DNA of 25,305 bases from Magnetococcales bacterium (GTDB lineage Bacteria > Pseudomonadota > Magnetococcia > Magnetococcales > DC0425bin3): assembly GCA_015229045.1 (NCBI GenBank), contig JADGCJ010000042.1, forward strand, positions 1-25,305. Direction: 5' to 3'. The notes beneath the pieces are model-generated. The model was not told the origin of the DNA, searched no databases, and saw nothing but the letters and a program-made list of their open reading frames with translations. The position numbers were made by a program, and so were the translations under genes. This document shows, piece by piece, positions 14,774 to 23,606 of the stretch (position 1 is the stretch's first letter; every line of letters starts with the position of its first letter).

Positions 14774-15685
14774 ATGCGATGGGATATCAAACAGATCCGT
14801 TCCCGGTCCCTTGGGAGTGCGGCCAAGCTTCTGAACACACTCCTGATTGTGGCTGTTTCCTACACATGCGCCAATGTCGTTCTTGACTGGATGAATGGCC
14901 AGGGCAGCGGAGAAAAACTCATCTCCCGCAAGGGCATTGAAAAACCTGGAGAGAAAACGGTTTCCCCCGCCAATGCGAGCCGTCAGGATACTCTGGTCAA
15001 TCTCAACCTGTTTGGTGGCAACGTGGGGATCCTGCCTGCCATGGCTGGCGTCGGAGCTGAAACCGGCAGCCAGGGATTGCCGGAGACCCGCCTGGAAATC
15101 CAGCTCCTGGGCATATTCTTTTCCGGTGATTCCGGAAGTGGGGGCCGCGCCTTGATCAAAACCGGCCCCGAAGAGGAAAAATCCTACCGGACCGGCGAAC
15201 GTATCGGCGATGGTCCCAAGATCAGGGAAATCCTGTTTGACCACGTCGTTATCGAACGGGATGGCCACCTTGAAATCCTGCGCCTGCCAAGATCCCTGTT
15301 GACGGCAAGCCAGTTGGGTCCACGAAAAAAAAATCAGCCACAGGTTGTTCAAAATCAAGGCGGTTCCTCGGCCAAGCTGTTGCGGATCTTGCGCGACCAG
15401 CTGCGCCTCAGCCCGGAATCGGTCCTGGAGATGGTACGCATCGACCCCTTCTTCAATGGCGGAACCTTTGAGGGGTTCAAACTCTCGCCCGGCAAGAATC
15501 CTGAATTTTTGAAACAATTTGGCCTGGAAAGCGGCGATATCATCGTCGAAGTCAATGAAGTACGCATGACCGATCCCTTGAAAGGCATGGAAGCCATGGC
15601 ACAATTGGCCTCCGCCAATGCCATCTTCTTGCGGGTCAAACGGGGAACGGATATTATTCCCTACGAATTTTCCCTGGATCAGTGA
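14774..15685 (+). CDS. gspC: type II secretion protein GspC
   Basis: The 303-aa inner-membrane protein links the secretin GspD to the inner-membrane platform. A short cytoplasmic basic tail precedes one membrane helix (about 20-40). The homology region follows, with NLNLFG (73-78) and LEIQLLGIFFSGDSGSGGRA...ERIGDGPKIREI. A C-terminal PDZ-like domain runs from about 200 to 300: GLESGDIIVEVNEVRMTDP, ending FLRVKRG. Length fits GspC (about 270-310). AGGAACC precedes the ATG at 14774; an in-frame ATG at 14687 lacks support. The stop overlaps the region of the gspD start, indicating an operon. Confidence 0.88.
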   Translation: MRWDIKQIRSRSLGSAAKLLNTLLIVAVSYTCANVVLDWMNGQGSGEKLISRKGIEKPGEKTVSPANASRQDTLVNLNLFGGNVGILPAMAGVGAETGSQGLPETRLEIQLLGIFFSGDSGSGGRALIKTGPEEEKSYRTGERIGDGPKIREILFDHVVIERDGHLEILRLPRSLLTASQLGPRKKNQPQVVQNQGGSSAKLLRILRDQLRLSPESVLEMVRIDPFFNGGTFEGFKLSPGKNPEFLKQFGLESGDIIVEVNEVRMTDPLKGMEAMAQLASANAIFLRVKRGTDIIPYEFSLDQ

Positions 15686-15714
15686 TGATTGCCAAATGTC
15701 GACGCGGATCACCT

Positions 15715-17991
15715 ATGTCTGATAATTTTTTCGGCGCAAAGTGGCGGTTGGGATGGATCCTGCTCTTCGTGGGGATGCTGTTCTGGCATCCCGAACCCGC
15801 CATGACGGCAGCAGCCAAATTCACCCTCAACCTCCAGGGGGCCGAGCTGCGTACTCTCATCGAGACAGTTTCCGAGGCCACTGGCAAAAATTTTATCCTG
15901 GATCCCACCGTCAAAGGAAAGGTCACCATCGTCTCGTCCCAGCCCATGACCTCCGAGGAGCTTTACCAGGTCTTCCTCTCCATTCTGGAGGTGCATGGGT
16001 TCATTGCCGTGCCATCCGGAGGTGCGGTCAAGATCGTTCCCGACAACAAGATCAACTTCAGCAGTATACCCAGCGATGATCGCAAGCCCGATCCTTCGGC
16101 TCCGGGCGGCGAAACCATGGTACGCATCTTTCCCCTGAAATTTGTCGATGCCACCAAACTGTTGCCGGTCCTGCGCCCCCTGGTGTCGCCCAAGGGTTTT
16201 GTCTCTGCCGTGGAAGGGAGCAATCTGCTCATTGTCTCCGATTATGCCAACACCATCGGGCGACTCGACCATATTCTGCAACGGGTGGATCACCCGGCGA
16301 CCGGAGCTGTCGAAGTGGTCACCCTGCAACATGCCTCGGCCATGGATGTGCTGCGGGTTTTGCAAAGTCTGGAGGGGCCTGCCGCAAAAACCCCCAATGC
16401 CGGTACCTCCCTGCCACAACCCAGCTTTGCCGCCGATGAAAGAACCAACAGCATCCTCCTGGGTGGCGACAAGGAGGCCCGTATCCGTCTGCGAACCTTG
16501 ATCACCCATCTGGATACCCCCGTCGATATCATCGGCAACACCCAGGTGGTCTATCTGCGTTTCGCCAAGGCCGAATCGATGGTCAAGGTGTTGACCAGCA
16601 TCGGTGAGGATTATCAAAAAAAGGCCAAGGGAGAGGCCCCCAGCACCTCACGCAGCGCAGTCAACGTGCAACCTTTTGAAAGCGCCAATGCCCTGGTCAT
16701 CACAGCACCCCCCGACCTGCTGCGCACCATGCGTACCGTCATCGACAAGCTCGATGTGCGTCGCGCCCAGGTTCAGGTGGAGGCGATCATCGCCGAAATC
16801 ACCACCGACCGGGCCGCCGAATTCGGTGTCCAGTGGAACCATGTCCCCTCTGACGTCAAAGGGGCCACCCTGAGTACCAACTTCAACAAGAACAACCAGG
16901 GCATCGTCAATCTGAGCGGCTCGTCGGGTGGGGTACCCAATCTGTCGCAGATTGGCAATGGTCTGAGCCTGGGCTTTCTCAACGGAACCTCCACCATTTT
17001 TGGTTCGCAGTTTGTCAATCTGAACGCCCTGTTGCGCGCTCTGCGCAGCGATACCTCGACCAATGTCCTCCAGACACCGACCATCGTCACCATGGACAAC
17101 GAGGCGGCAGAGATCATCGTGGCGGAGAATGTGCCCTTTGTCACCGGCAGCTATACGACGACCAACAGCGCGGTGTCCAATCCATTCCAGACCATCCAGC
17201 GCGAAAACGTAGGCCTGATCCTGAAGGTTACACCGCAAATCAACGAGGGAAACTCCATCCGTCTGGATATCAAGCAGGAGCTCTCCGACGTGAAGGATAC
17301 CCCGACGTTGGGTGCGGAAGGGGTCGTCACCAACACCCGGTCGATCAAGACCGCCGTCATGGTTGAAGACGGACAGGTTCTGGTCCTGGGGGGACTGATC
17401 CGCAACAAACAACAAAAAAGCAATGACCGTGTCCCCGTGCTGGGTGATATTCCCGTGCTGGGTCAGCTCTTTCGCTACGAATCGAACGCCAATGGCAAGA
17501 CCAACCTGATGGTTTTCCTGAAACCGTCCATCCTGCGCACCGCCCATGATGGCAACCAGGTCACTGGCGGCAAATACAATGCCATCCGTGGGCAGCAATT
17601 GACCATGCCGACCAGCACCGGCTTCATGAACCTGGAAGAGGGTACGCCAGTCCTGCCGGAAATCAACAAGTACATGGGTTCGATCAGAACGCCAGCGGAG
17701 TTGATGTCCGGTATGGCATCGGAGCAGCAACCGCCGTCGGTTGCCCAGAAACCACCCCTGGCCACGTTGCCACCGCCTTTGGCCGCGCTGCCGCCACCCG
17801 CCGTTTCGCGCCCCTCGACCAGTGTGCGGGAGGAGTTCACCTCGCAGCCTCGAAGAGAAGAGGGCTTCGCCGCATCTCCCCCCGCTGGAGGGTCGCCACC
17901 CGTTTCAGGGATCCCCAATCCGGAGGGGGCATCCCCCTCGACGGGACTCTCCCGGACAACCCGTCAGGATGTCCATGATTATGCGGACTGA
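15715..17991 (+). CDS. gspD: type II secretion secretin GspD
   Basis: The 758-aa outer-membrane secretin forms the export pore. A signal peptide (about 1-35) precedes the N0 domain ([20 protein letters not shown]) and repeated N domains ([54 protein letters not shown]). The secretin core has [34 protein letters not shown] and [15 protein letters not shown]. After the secretin core comes an unusually Pro-rich tail of about 85 residues ([20 protein letters not shown]). I use the ATG at 15715; an ATG at 15685 touching the gspC stop would add 10 residues and suggests coupling. A pilotin is not visible. Confidence 0.93.
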   Translation: MSDNFFGAKWRLGWILLFVGMLFWHPEPAMTAAAKFTLNLQGAELRTLIETVSEATGKNFILDPTVKGKVTIVSSQPMTSEELYQVFLSILEVHGFIAVPSGGAVKIVPDNKINFSSIPSDDRKPDPSAPGGETMVRIFPLKFVDATKLLPVLRPLVSPKGFVSAVEGSNLLIVSDYANTIGRLDHILQRVDHPATGAVEVVTLQHASAMDVLRVLQSLEGPAAKTPNAGTSLPQPSFAADERTNSILLGGDKEARIRLRTLITHLDTPVDIIGNTQVVYLRFAKAESMVKVLTSIGEDYQKKAKGEAPSTSRSAVNVQPFESANALVITAPPDLLRTMRTVIDKLDVRRAQVQVEAIIAEITTDRAAEFGVQWNHVPSDVKGATLSTNFNKNNQGIVNLSGSSGGVPNLSQIGNGLSLGFLNGTSTIFGSQFVNLNALLRALRSDTSTNVLQTPTIVTMDNEAAEIIVAENVPFVTGSYTTTNSAVSNPFQTIQRENVGLILKVTPQINEGNSIRLDIKQELSDVKDTPTLGAEGVVTNTRSIKTAVMVEDGQVLVLGGLIRNKQQKSNDRVPVLGDIPVLGQLFRYESNANGKTNLMVFLKPSILRTAHDGNQVTGGKYNAIRGQQLTMPTSTGFMNLEEGTPVLPEINKYMGSIRTPAELMSGMASEQQPPSVAQKPPLATLPPPLAALPPPAVSRPSTSVREEFTSQPRREEGFAASPPAGGSPPVSGIPNPEGASPSTGLSRTTRQDVHDYAD

Positions 17992-18011
17992 GCAACTTGG
18001 GTGCAGGGATC

Positions 18012-19547
18012 ATGTCTGAACCGGCTTCCCGGAGTCTTGCATCCCAGGATGGCGCTGCCAATGGGTCACCACCTCGGGGCCCCTCTGCCCTGTCGTTTGC
18101 CTTTTGCAAACGTGCCGGTGTTCTTTTGGTCAAACAGGGGGAAAAGTCCGTCCACATTCTCTGCCGCGCCGATGTGACATCGACCACGCTGGCCGAGTTG
18201 CGCCGCCATTTTCGTCGTCCTCTGCACCTGGAGACCACAACACGGGACAATTTCGACCAGCGCCTGCGTCTCGAATATGAAGAGGGATCGACGCGCACCA
18301 TTCAGGACATGGAAGAGATGGACAGCGCCCTGGATCTCGGCGAGGTGGCCCAGCAACTGGCCGAACCGAAAGATCTGGCCGAAAGCGCCGACGATGCCCC
18401 CATCATTCGCCTGATCAATGCCCTGCTGACCGAAGCCGTCAAGAGAAATGCCTCGGACATCCACCTGGAACCCTATGAGGATCTTCTGGTGGTGCGCTTT
18501 CGCATCGATGGCGTTCTGCGCAAGGTTCTGGAACCCAAACGGTCGGTGGCCCCTCTGCTCGCGTCGCGGGTCAAGGTGATGGCGCGCCTCGACATTGCCG
18601 AAAAGCGTCTGCCCCAGGATGGACGGATCTCTCTGCGCATCGCCGGTCGGGCCGTGGATGTGCGCGTGTCGACCATCCCCACCGGCCACGGCGAGCGCGT
18701 CGTGTTGCGCCTGCTGGACAAAAAGGCCGGCATCCTCAGCCTGGAAGAGCTGGGCATGGTTCCTCTGGCCGTCGAGACCGTCGATAAAATTCTCACCAAA
18801 CCCAATGGCATTATCCTGGTGACCGGCCCGACCGGCTCTGGCAAGACCACCTCCCTCTACGCCATGCTGCAACGGCTCAACGACCAGAGCCGCAACATCA
18901 TGACCGTCGAAGATCCGATCGAATACAATCTGGAAGGGATCAGTCAGACCCATGTCAACACCAAGGTGGATCTGACCTTTGCCCGGGGGTTGCGTGCCAT
19001 TCTGCGTCAGGATCCGGATGTGGTCATGGTGGGCGAAATCCGCGATCTGGAAACGGCGCGTATCGCTGTCCAGGCAAGCCTGACCGGGCATTTGGTGTTA
19101 TCGACGCTGCACACCAACAGCGCCATCGGGGCGGTGACCCGGCTGCGGGACATGGGGGTGGAGTCCTACCTGTTGTCATCCAGTCTGCTGGCGGTTCTGG
19201 CGCAACGTCTTGTGCGTCTGCTCTGTCCAAACTGTAAACAGCCGCGTCCGCCAACAGCCGATGAACGTCTGGCCATGGGGGCCACCCCCAAAGAAAAAAT
19301 AACTCTGTATGGACCCGGCGAGTGTGCCAACTGCTCCAGGACCGGCTATCAGGGGCGGTCGGGCATCTATGAACTGCTCGTGATGGACAACGCCATGCGC
19401 GGTCGGGTCCACGAGCTGGCCGGAGAGCTTGAACTGACCGAACTGGCCCGCAGCGTTTCCGGAAGCCTGCGCGCCGATGGCATGCGTCTGGTCAAGGCCG
19501 GGTTGACATCCCTCGATGAAGTGGTACGCGTGACGCGGGAGGATTGA
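18012..19547 (+). CDS. gspE: type II secretion ATPase GspE
   Basis: The 511-aa cytoplasmic hexameric ATPase powers pseudopilus assembly. An N-terminal domain of about 110 residues precedes the core. Core motifs are [12 protein letters not shown], Walker [10 protein letters not shown] (272-280, Lys278), the [18 protein letters not shown]sp box, the Walker B region [14 protein letters not shown] and the His-box [15 protein letters not shown] zinc site formed by Cys405, Cys408, Cys438 and Cys441 (CPNC...CANC) is typical of GspE/PilB. The ATG at 18012 is used. It ends 3 bases before gspF and follows gspD by 20. The lack of a nearby pilin operon and the presence of gspC favour GspE over PilB. Confidence 0.93.
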   Translation: MSEPASRSLASQDGAANGSPPRGPSALSFAFCKRAGVLLVKQGEKSVHILCRADVTSTTLAELRRHFRRPLHLETTTRDNFDQRLRLEYEEGSTRTIQDMEEMDSALDLGEVAQQLAEPKDLAESADDAPIIRLINALLTEAVKRNASDIHLEPYEDLLVVRFRIDGVLRKVLEPKRSVAPLLASRVKVMARLDIAEKRLPQDGRISLRIAGRAVDVRVSTIPTGHGERVVLRLLDKKAGILSLEELGMVPLAVETVDKILTKPNGIILVTGPTGSGKTTSLYAMLQRLNDQSRNIMTVEDPIEYNLEGISQTHVNTKVDLTFARGLRAILRQDPDVVMVGEIRDLETARIAVQASLTGHLVLSTLHTNSAIGAVTRLRDMGVESYLLSSSLLAVLAQRLVRLLCPNCKQPRPPTADERLAMGATPKEKITLYGPGECANCSRTGYQGRSGIYELLVMDNAMRGRVHELAGELELTELARSVSGSLRADGMRLVKAGLTSLDEVVRVTRED

Positions 19548-19550
19548 TCC

Positions 19551-20753
19551 GTGGGAGCCTTCGAGTATACCGCCCTGGATGCCAAAGGCCGCAATCAACG
19601 TGGCATCCTGGAAGGAGACTCGGCCAGCCAGGTGCGTCAGCGTCTGCGCGACCAGGCCCTGGTGCCCCTGACCGTGGAAGAGGTCCGGCAATCCTCGCGC
19701 AAGGGCAAGGGGAGCGGTGGCGTCCGTCGCGCCGATCTGGTCCTGGCCACGCGCCAACTGGCCACCCTGACCGGCTCGGGGCTGCCTGTGGAAGAGGCCC
19801 TGGCGACGGTCTCCCGGCAAACGGATAACCGCCGCCTGGGCAACGTTTTACTGGCAGTCCGGGGCAAGGTGTTGGAAGGTCACTCCCTGGCGGCAGGACT
19901 CGGCGAGTTTCCCCAGCTCTTCTCGGAGATGTTCCGCGAGACGGTCGGGGCCGGCGAACAAACGGGCCACCTGGAACAGGTGCTGGATCGCCTGGCCCTC
20001 TTTCAGGAAAACAGCCACAAACTCCGGCAAAAGGTGCTGCTGGCGATGATCTATCCGGCCATTGTCCTGGTGTTTGCCCTTCTTGTCACCTCGGCCCTGT
20101 TGACTTATGTGGTTCCGCAGGTGGTGCAGGTTTTTGCCGATTTCAATCAAAACCTGCCCGTCCTGACCCGATTCATGATCGGTTTAAGTGACTTTCTGCG
20201 CAATCACGGCGTGATAGCCCTGGGTTTGCTGGCCGCGTTGGTGGTCTTGTGGCGTCTGCTGTTGGCGCGGGAGTCTGTCAAGCGGCTTTGGCATCAGCTT
20301 TTGTTGAAGATGCCGTTGACGTCGCGTCTGGTGCGCGGCATCAACACGGCCCAGTTTACGCGGACTTTCGGCATTCTGATCGGGAGTGGCGTCCCGGTCC
20401 TCGAAGGGTTGCGCATCGCCAGCCGGGTCATCGACAACCGACCCATGCGTACCGCCCTCCAGGATGCAGCGCGACAGGTCCGCGAGGGAGGTACCCTGCA
20501 CAGGGCGCTGGGCGAGAGTCGGATTTTTTCACCCCTGGTGATCCATTTGATTGCCAGCGGCGAGACCAGCGGCAACCTCGCCGCGATGCTCAACCGGGCT
20601 GCCGATGCCCAAGAGCAGGAGGTGGAGACCCTGGTGGCGATCCTGGCCGGCGTTCTGGAACCTGTACTTATCCTCTTCATGGGCGGGATTGTTCTGACCA
20701 TCGTCATTGCCATCCTCCTGCCCATTTTCGATTTGAATCAACTCGTGCATTAA
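19551..20753 (+). CDS. gspF: type II secretion inner-membrane platform protein GspF
   Basis: The 400-aa membrane protein anchors the GspE ATPase at the assembly platform. It starts GAFEYTALDAKGRNQRG, diagnostic for GspF, with GTG at 19551 behind a good GGGAGGA ribosome site inside the gspE end. Two cytoplasmic GspF domains (about 65-190 and 265-390) each contain the paired ATRQLATLTGSGLPVEEAL / TRTFGILIGSGVPVLEGL motif. Helices lie near residues 165-195, 210-235 and 370-395. It is full length. The operon stops here: the usual gspG pseudopilin gene does not follow. Confidence 0.95.
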   Translation: MGAFEYTALDAKGRNQRGILEGDSASQVRQRLRDQALVPLTVEEVRQSSRKGKGSGGVRRADLVLATRQLATLTGSGLPVEEALATVSRQTDNRRLGNVLLAVRGKVLEGHSLAAGLGEFPQLFSEMFRETVGAGEQTGHLEQVLDRLALFQENSHKLRQKVLLAMIYPAIVLVFALLVTSALLTYVVPQVVQVFADFNQNLPVLTRFMIGLSDFLRNHGVIALGLLAALVVLWRLLLARESVKRLWHQLLLKMPLTSRLVRGINTAQFTRTFGILIGSGVPVLEGLRIASRVIDNRPMRTALQDAARQVREGGTLHRALGESRIFSPLVIHLIASGETSGNLAAMLNRAADAQEQEVETLVAILAGVLEPVLILFMGGIVLTIVIAILLPIFDLNQLVH

Positions 20754-20818
20754 GAAATGACGTATCCTGAAATAAACCAAATCTGTTTCGGAAATGGGAA
20801 AAGAGCTGTCAATGGGGT

Positions 20819-20883
20819 CCAGGGGGCTGGCTCCCTGGCAGGTCCAGGACAGAGTCCCGGTGGGGTTTGGGGCGAAGCCCCAA
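20819..20883 (+). terminator. hairpin-rich region after gspF
   Basis: Stem-loops follow gspF: CCAGGG(20819-20824)/CCCTGG(20833-20838), then TTGGGGC-GAA-GCCCCAA (20867-20883, perfect 7 bp). No long T-run follows directly. This may act as terminator or mRNA 3' end, and resembles the hairpin-rich dispersed repeats of proteobacterial genomes. It runs straight into the 85-bp inverted repeat. There is no gene in 20754-21010. Confidence 0.5.
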
Positions 20884-20967
20884 TAAAATCTTTCATGTCA
20901 ATATTTTTTTTGATCACAAAAAGACGACGTATCCCAAAGTAGACGCGGTTTGAATGCAATTGCCCTG
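20883..20967 (+). repeat. 85-bp dispersed repeat, copy 1
   Basis: The segment from ATAAAATCTTTCATGTC to GACGCGGTTTGAATGCAATT and TGCCCTG matches, in reverse complement, the last 84 bases of the window (25222-25305). About ten mismatches, mainly in the A/T-rich middle, separate the copies. It lies in the gap between gspF and the convergent FGE-domain gene. Confidence 0.88.
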
Positions 20968-21010
20968 TGATGCCTCGTCCCTGCCTGTACCAGAGCGGAC
21001 CGGGTCGGAC

Positions 21011-22507
21011 TCAGCCGCTTTTGGCCAGACGAAAGCCCAGTCCGCCGCTGTTTTTGGCCTCGGCCTCGTCGGCCTGGATGTTGTTGCGGCGCGCCGGGCG
21101 ACAAGCTTTGGCATTGCTGCGGCAACTGCCGCCGCGACGTACCCACACGTTGCCTTTTTCCGGTCCCTGGGGATTGCTTACCGGGCTGTCGCCGTAGACA
21201 TAGTAGGCATTGGCGACCCACTCCCAGACGTTGCCCAGCATGTCATGGAAGCCCCAGGCATTGGGTTTTCTGGTTCCCACCTTTTGCACGACACCTTTGG
21301 AATTGGTATTGATCCAGGCGTAATCTTCCAGCTCTTTGCGCGGGTCGCCATCGAAGGGATAGGGTGTGGAGTAGCCGCTGCGGGCGGCGTACTCCCACTC
21401 TGCCTCGGTGGGCAGGCGCAGCTTGGACCCTTCACCGCCGAGCAGACCCAATTTGTTGATAAACTCGGTGGCCTCCTGGCGCAGGACCGTCTCCACGGGA
21501 AGATCCCCTTTGGCTTTGAGCAGTTTCTTTTCGTTCTCTTCCCGCTCCAACTCTTCTTTGGTTTTTTTGCGGTCGCGTGCCCAGGGAGAGTTGCGCGACT
21601 CGGCGTCCGTCACCTTCTTCCATTGGGCGAAGGTGACCGGATATTTGGCCAGCCAATAGCCATCCAGGGTCACTTCATGGACTGGCCCTTCGTTGGGGAG
21701 TCGTCCGACTTCATCGTCGAAGCTGCCCATCATGAAGCGTCCACCCGGAACCCAGAGGAAGGGCATGCCTGTGACCGGCTCGATCCACTCTTTCTTCTCC
21801 TGGGTGGCGACGACACTCCGGGCGGTCACCTCCTGCACCCGGGTCTCCTTGACCTCCTGGAGAAACAGGGCCACCTCTTCCGGAGTCACGGCGACTCCGG
21901 CATTTTTGGCCATCACCTGCAAAACGGTAGCGAGTTCTGGATGCGGCGGGTTGCTGGCAACAGTTTGGGCTTTGGGTAGCATGCGGCGCAGAGGCTCAAA
22001 TTTTTTCTTCACCCCCATGGCCAGTTTTTTTTCCAGACGTTGCCGGGCGGTACCGCTGGCCTGGGCTTCCCGACCCAGGATGCTGATCAGGAAGTTGCCC
22101 ACGTCGTCCGGGTCGGCCTGGCTCAGGTCGAAGGACTTGAAGCAGAGATCTGGCTGGGACTTTTGCGTTTCCTGGAAATAACAGCGCCAGATGGGACCAT
22201 CGGTCAAGACATAGAAAGGTGTTCCCGGTCGTGAACGGGGAAAGAGGTCTTTGGTGACACTGCCCGGTGGGTGACATTCAAAAATGATTGCCGGAGCGGA
22301 CTCACCCTGAATGGTCAGGGCCAGAGGAAGGGTTGGAGCGAGGCGACCATCCACGGCTTCAAAGGCGACATTGACCTCGGACGGGTCATGAATGGGCCAA
22401 CCCAGCTTGACCAACAAACTGCCAATCAGGGAAAAACGAACCTGTACCAGGGAGCGGTAACTCCCTTTGGCCAGATGTTTCTGGATCTCCTGCAACAGTT
22501 GCTTCAT
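21011..22507 (-). CDS. HsdR-N-like domain fused to FGE-sulfatase/lectin-like domain
   Basis: The 498-aa protein has two parts. Residues about 10-140 resemble the N-terminal domain of HsdR-like proteins, a PD-(D/E)xK nuclease fold, seen in VRFSLIGSLLVKLGWPIHDP, PAIIFECH and FYVLTDGPIWRCYF. The catalytic Asp is missing and the E-x-K motif reads Glu77-Cys-His79, so nuclease activity is unlikely. Residues about 235-498 form an FGE-sulfatase (formylglycine-generating-enzyme-like) domain: MPFLWVPGGRFMMGS, LPTEAEWEYAARSG, MLGNVWEWVAN, RRGGSCRSNAKACRPARRNN, GLGFRLAKSG. A charged insert (KKTKEELEREENEKK) interrupts the domain. The FGE redox pair is not canonical, so enzymatic formylglycine formation is doubtful. 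The start is firm, with GGAGG before the ATG. The natural role is unknown. Confidence 0.8.
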   Translation of the reverse strand: MKQLLQEIQKHLAKGSYRSLVQVRFSLIGSLLVKLGWPIHDPSEVNVAFEAVDGRLAPTLPLALTIQGESAPAIIFECHPPGSVTKDLFPRSRPGTPFYVLTDGPIWRCYFQETQKSQPDLCFKSFDLSQADPDDVGNFLISILGREAQASGTARQRLEKKLAMGVKKKFEPLRRMLPKAQTVASNPPHPELATVLQVMAKNAGVAVTPEEVALFLQEVKETRVQEVTARSVVATQEKKEWIEPVTGMPFLWVPGGRFMMGSFDDEVGRLPNEGPVHEVTLDGYWLAKYPVTFAQWKKVTDAESRNSPWARDRKKTKEELEREENEKKLLKAKGDLPVETVLRQEATEFINKLGLLGGEGSKLRLPTEAEWEYAARSGYSTPYPFDGDPRKELEDYAWINTNSKGVVQKVGTRKPNAWGFHDMLGNVWEWVANAYYVYGDSPVSNPQGPEKGNVWVRRGGSCRSNAKACRPARRNNIQADEAEAKNSGGLGFRLAKSG

Positions 22508-22937
22508 CCTTTTCCTCCGGACTGCCCTTGAAATGACCTGTCCACGTCTGTAAAAAGCCGCAATTTGCGAGGCATGGCCTGTCTTGGATCACCGCTTCTC
22601 CACTTCGGCGTCCAGTCATCGGATCACCGTTCCTTCACTCCGGAGTCCAATTGCGGAACATCATCAACGCCCCATCTCTTTCCATTATGCCCAACGAATT
22701 CTCAAGGCGGTAGAGATGGTGATCGCCACCGCCCAACGAAAAGTTTTCCGACGGACGATGGGGCATTGGCAGGGCAATCCACTTCCTCTTATCATGCCGG
22801 GAGAGGTGCTGCACAAAAGTCGCGCAGTGACTCTCACGACCGGAGGGTGGAGGGAGGCCTCCCCCATCCATGCGGGTTGTTCTGTCTTGTCACCATGCTT
22901 GGGTCATGACATCCACCACTCACCAGGTAACAAACCC
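22508..22937. other. 430-bp gene-free gap between divergent genes
   Basis: This is the longest non-coding stretch in the window, between the FGE-domain gene (minus) and the DUF2491-like gene (plus). It holds an imperfect 31-bp repeat (see separate entry), a perfect palindrome GGGAGGCCTCCC (22852-22863), and paired GCCCCATC/GATGGGGC arms near 22672 and 22757. Open frames cross it on both strands, but they lack good starts and family matches. No clear promoter or RNA gene was recognised. Confidence 0.6.
22586..22651. repeat. imperfect 31-bp direct repeat, 35-bp period
   Basis: GGATCACCG begins both copies (22586-22616 and 22621-22651), followed by related sequence with CGG(C/A)GTCCA. About 25 of 31 bases agree. 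It could be a pair of regulator sites or a decayed tandem duplication. Confidence 0.6.
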
Positions 22938-23585
22938 ATGGCGGGCTTTTTCAAGAACATCTTTGGATCCCGACCCAACGCAGCCGGGCGTTCTTTGCAG
23001 CACCCGCGTGACCTCCGCAGAGACGATCTGCTTCGTTTCGGAACCCTTGAGACCCAGGCACTGAGCGGTGGACGTTTTCGGGTCACCGACGTCAATACCT
23101 ACCTTCTTGGCAATGAACGTCTTCCCAAACTGACTCTGACTGGCGATGACGGTTCCGTCGTCTATTTCTCTCTGGACCTCCGCGATGGTGCCGCTCTTTT
23201 TTCGGTGAGTGGTCGTCTGCAACGCAGCGAGGTGGCTCGTTTGTTCAAGCTTGAAGAGTTTGCCCGGCTTTTTGAGGACAAAGAGGAGGCGTTAAGCCTG
23301 AGTCGTGTCGAAGAACCCCCTTCCATGGCAGGATGGACAGCACCCCTTTATCATTTGCAGATTGATGCTCTCAAGGGAATTTTTCATAAGGGTGACTATC
23401 GCGGCAACGCCTTTTTTCCCCGCCCGCAGGAGGGGGAGGGGATGGACTATTATCTTCTGGTTGACAACAGGGCCATCCATACGATCGAGGTGGAGGTCTA
23501 CGACGGCGGCGAAACCGAAGTCTATGTCAGCCGCCGGTTTCCCATCAGCAAAATTGAGGAGATGTGGCCAGGATCGTCTGGTTGA
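22938..23585 (+). CDS. DUF2491-like protein of unknown function
   Basis: The 215-aa soluble protein starts MAGFFKNIFGSRP, followed by a basic segment and then mixed strands and helices, with no membrane helix or signal peptide. The overall layout (FGSRP start, LRRDDLLRFG, a central VYFSLDL strand, a late EVEVYDGGETEVYVSRRFPI) resembles the DUF2491/YjfK family, whose members often neighbour envelope-stress genes. I cannot confirm this without a profile search. The ATG at 22938 follows AGGTAA; the frame stays open to 22584, but that part shows no family features and crosses the repeat region. Convergent neighbour ydcF-like gene ends 21 bases downstream. Confidence 0.6.
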   Translation: MAGFFKNIFGSRPNAAGRSLQHPRDLRRDDLLRFGTLETQALSGGRFRVTDVNTYLLGNERLPKLTLTGDDGSVVYFSLDLRDGAALFSVSGRLQRSEVARLFKLEEFARLFEDKEEALSLSRVEEPPSMAGWTAPLYHLQIDALKGIFHKGDYRGNAFFPRPQEGEGMDYYLLVDNRAIHTIEVEVYDGGETEVYVSRRFPISKIEEMWPGSSG

Positions 23586-23606
23586 CACCCGCGACGTGGG
23601 GAGTGA

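Noticed and set aside
15709..17730. Long minus-strand frames of about 300-360 codons antisense to gspD
   Set aside because: They are rich in His, Gln and Asp, as expected for reverse complements of the sense codons, and have no recognisable domains.
22635..22871. 78-codon minus-strand frame in the large gap
   Set aside because: It shows no ribosome site, no family features, and crosses the direct-repeat region.
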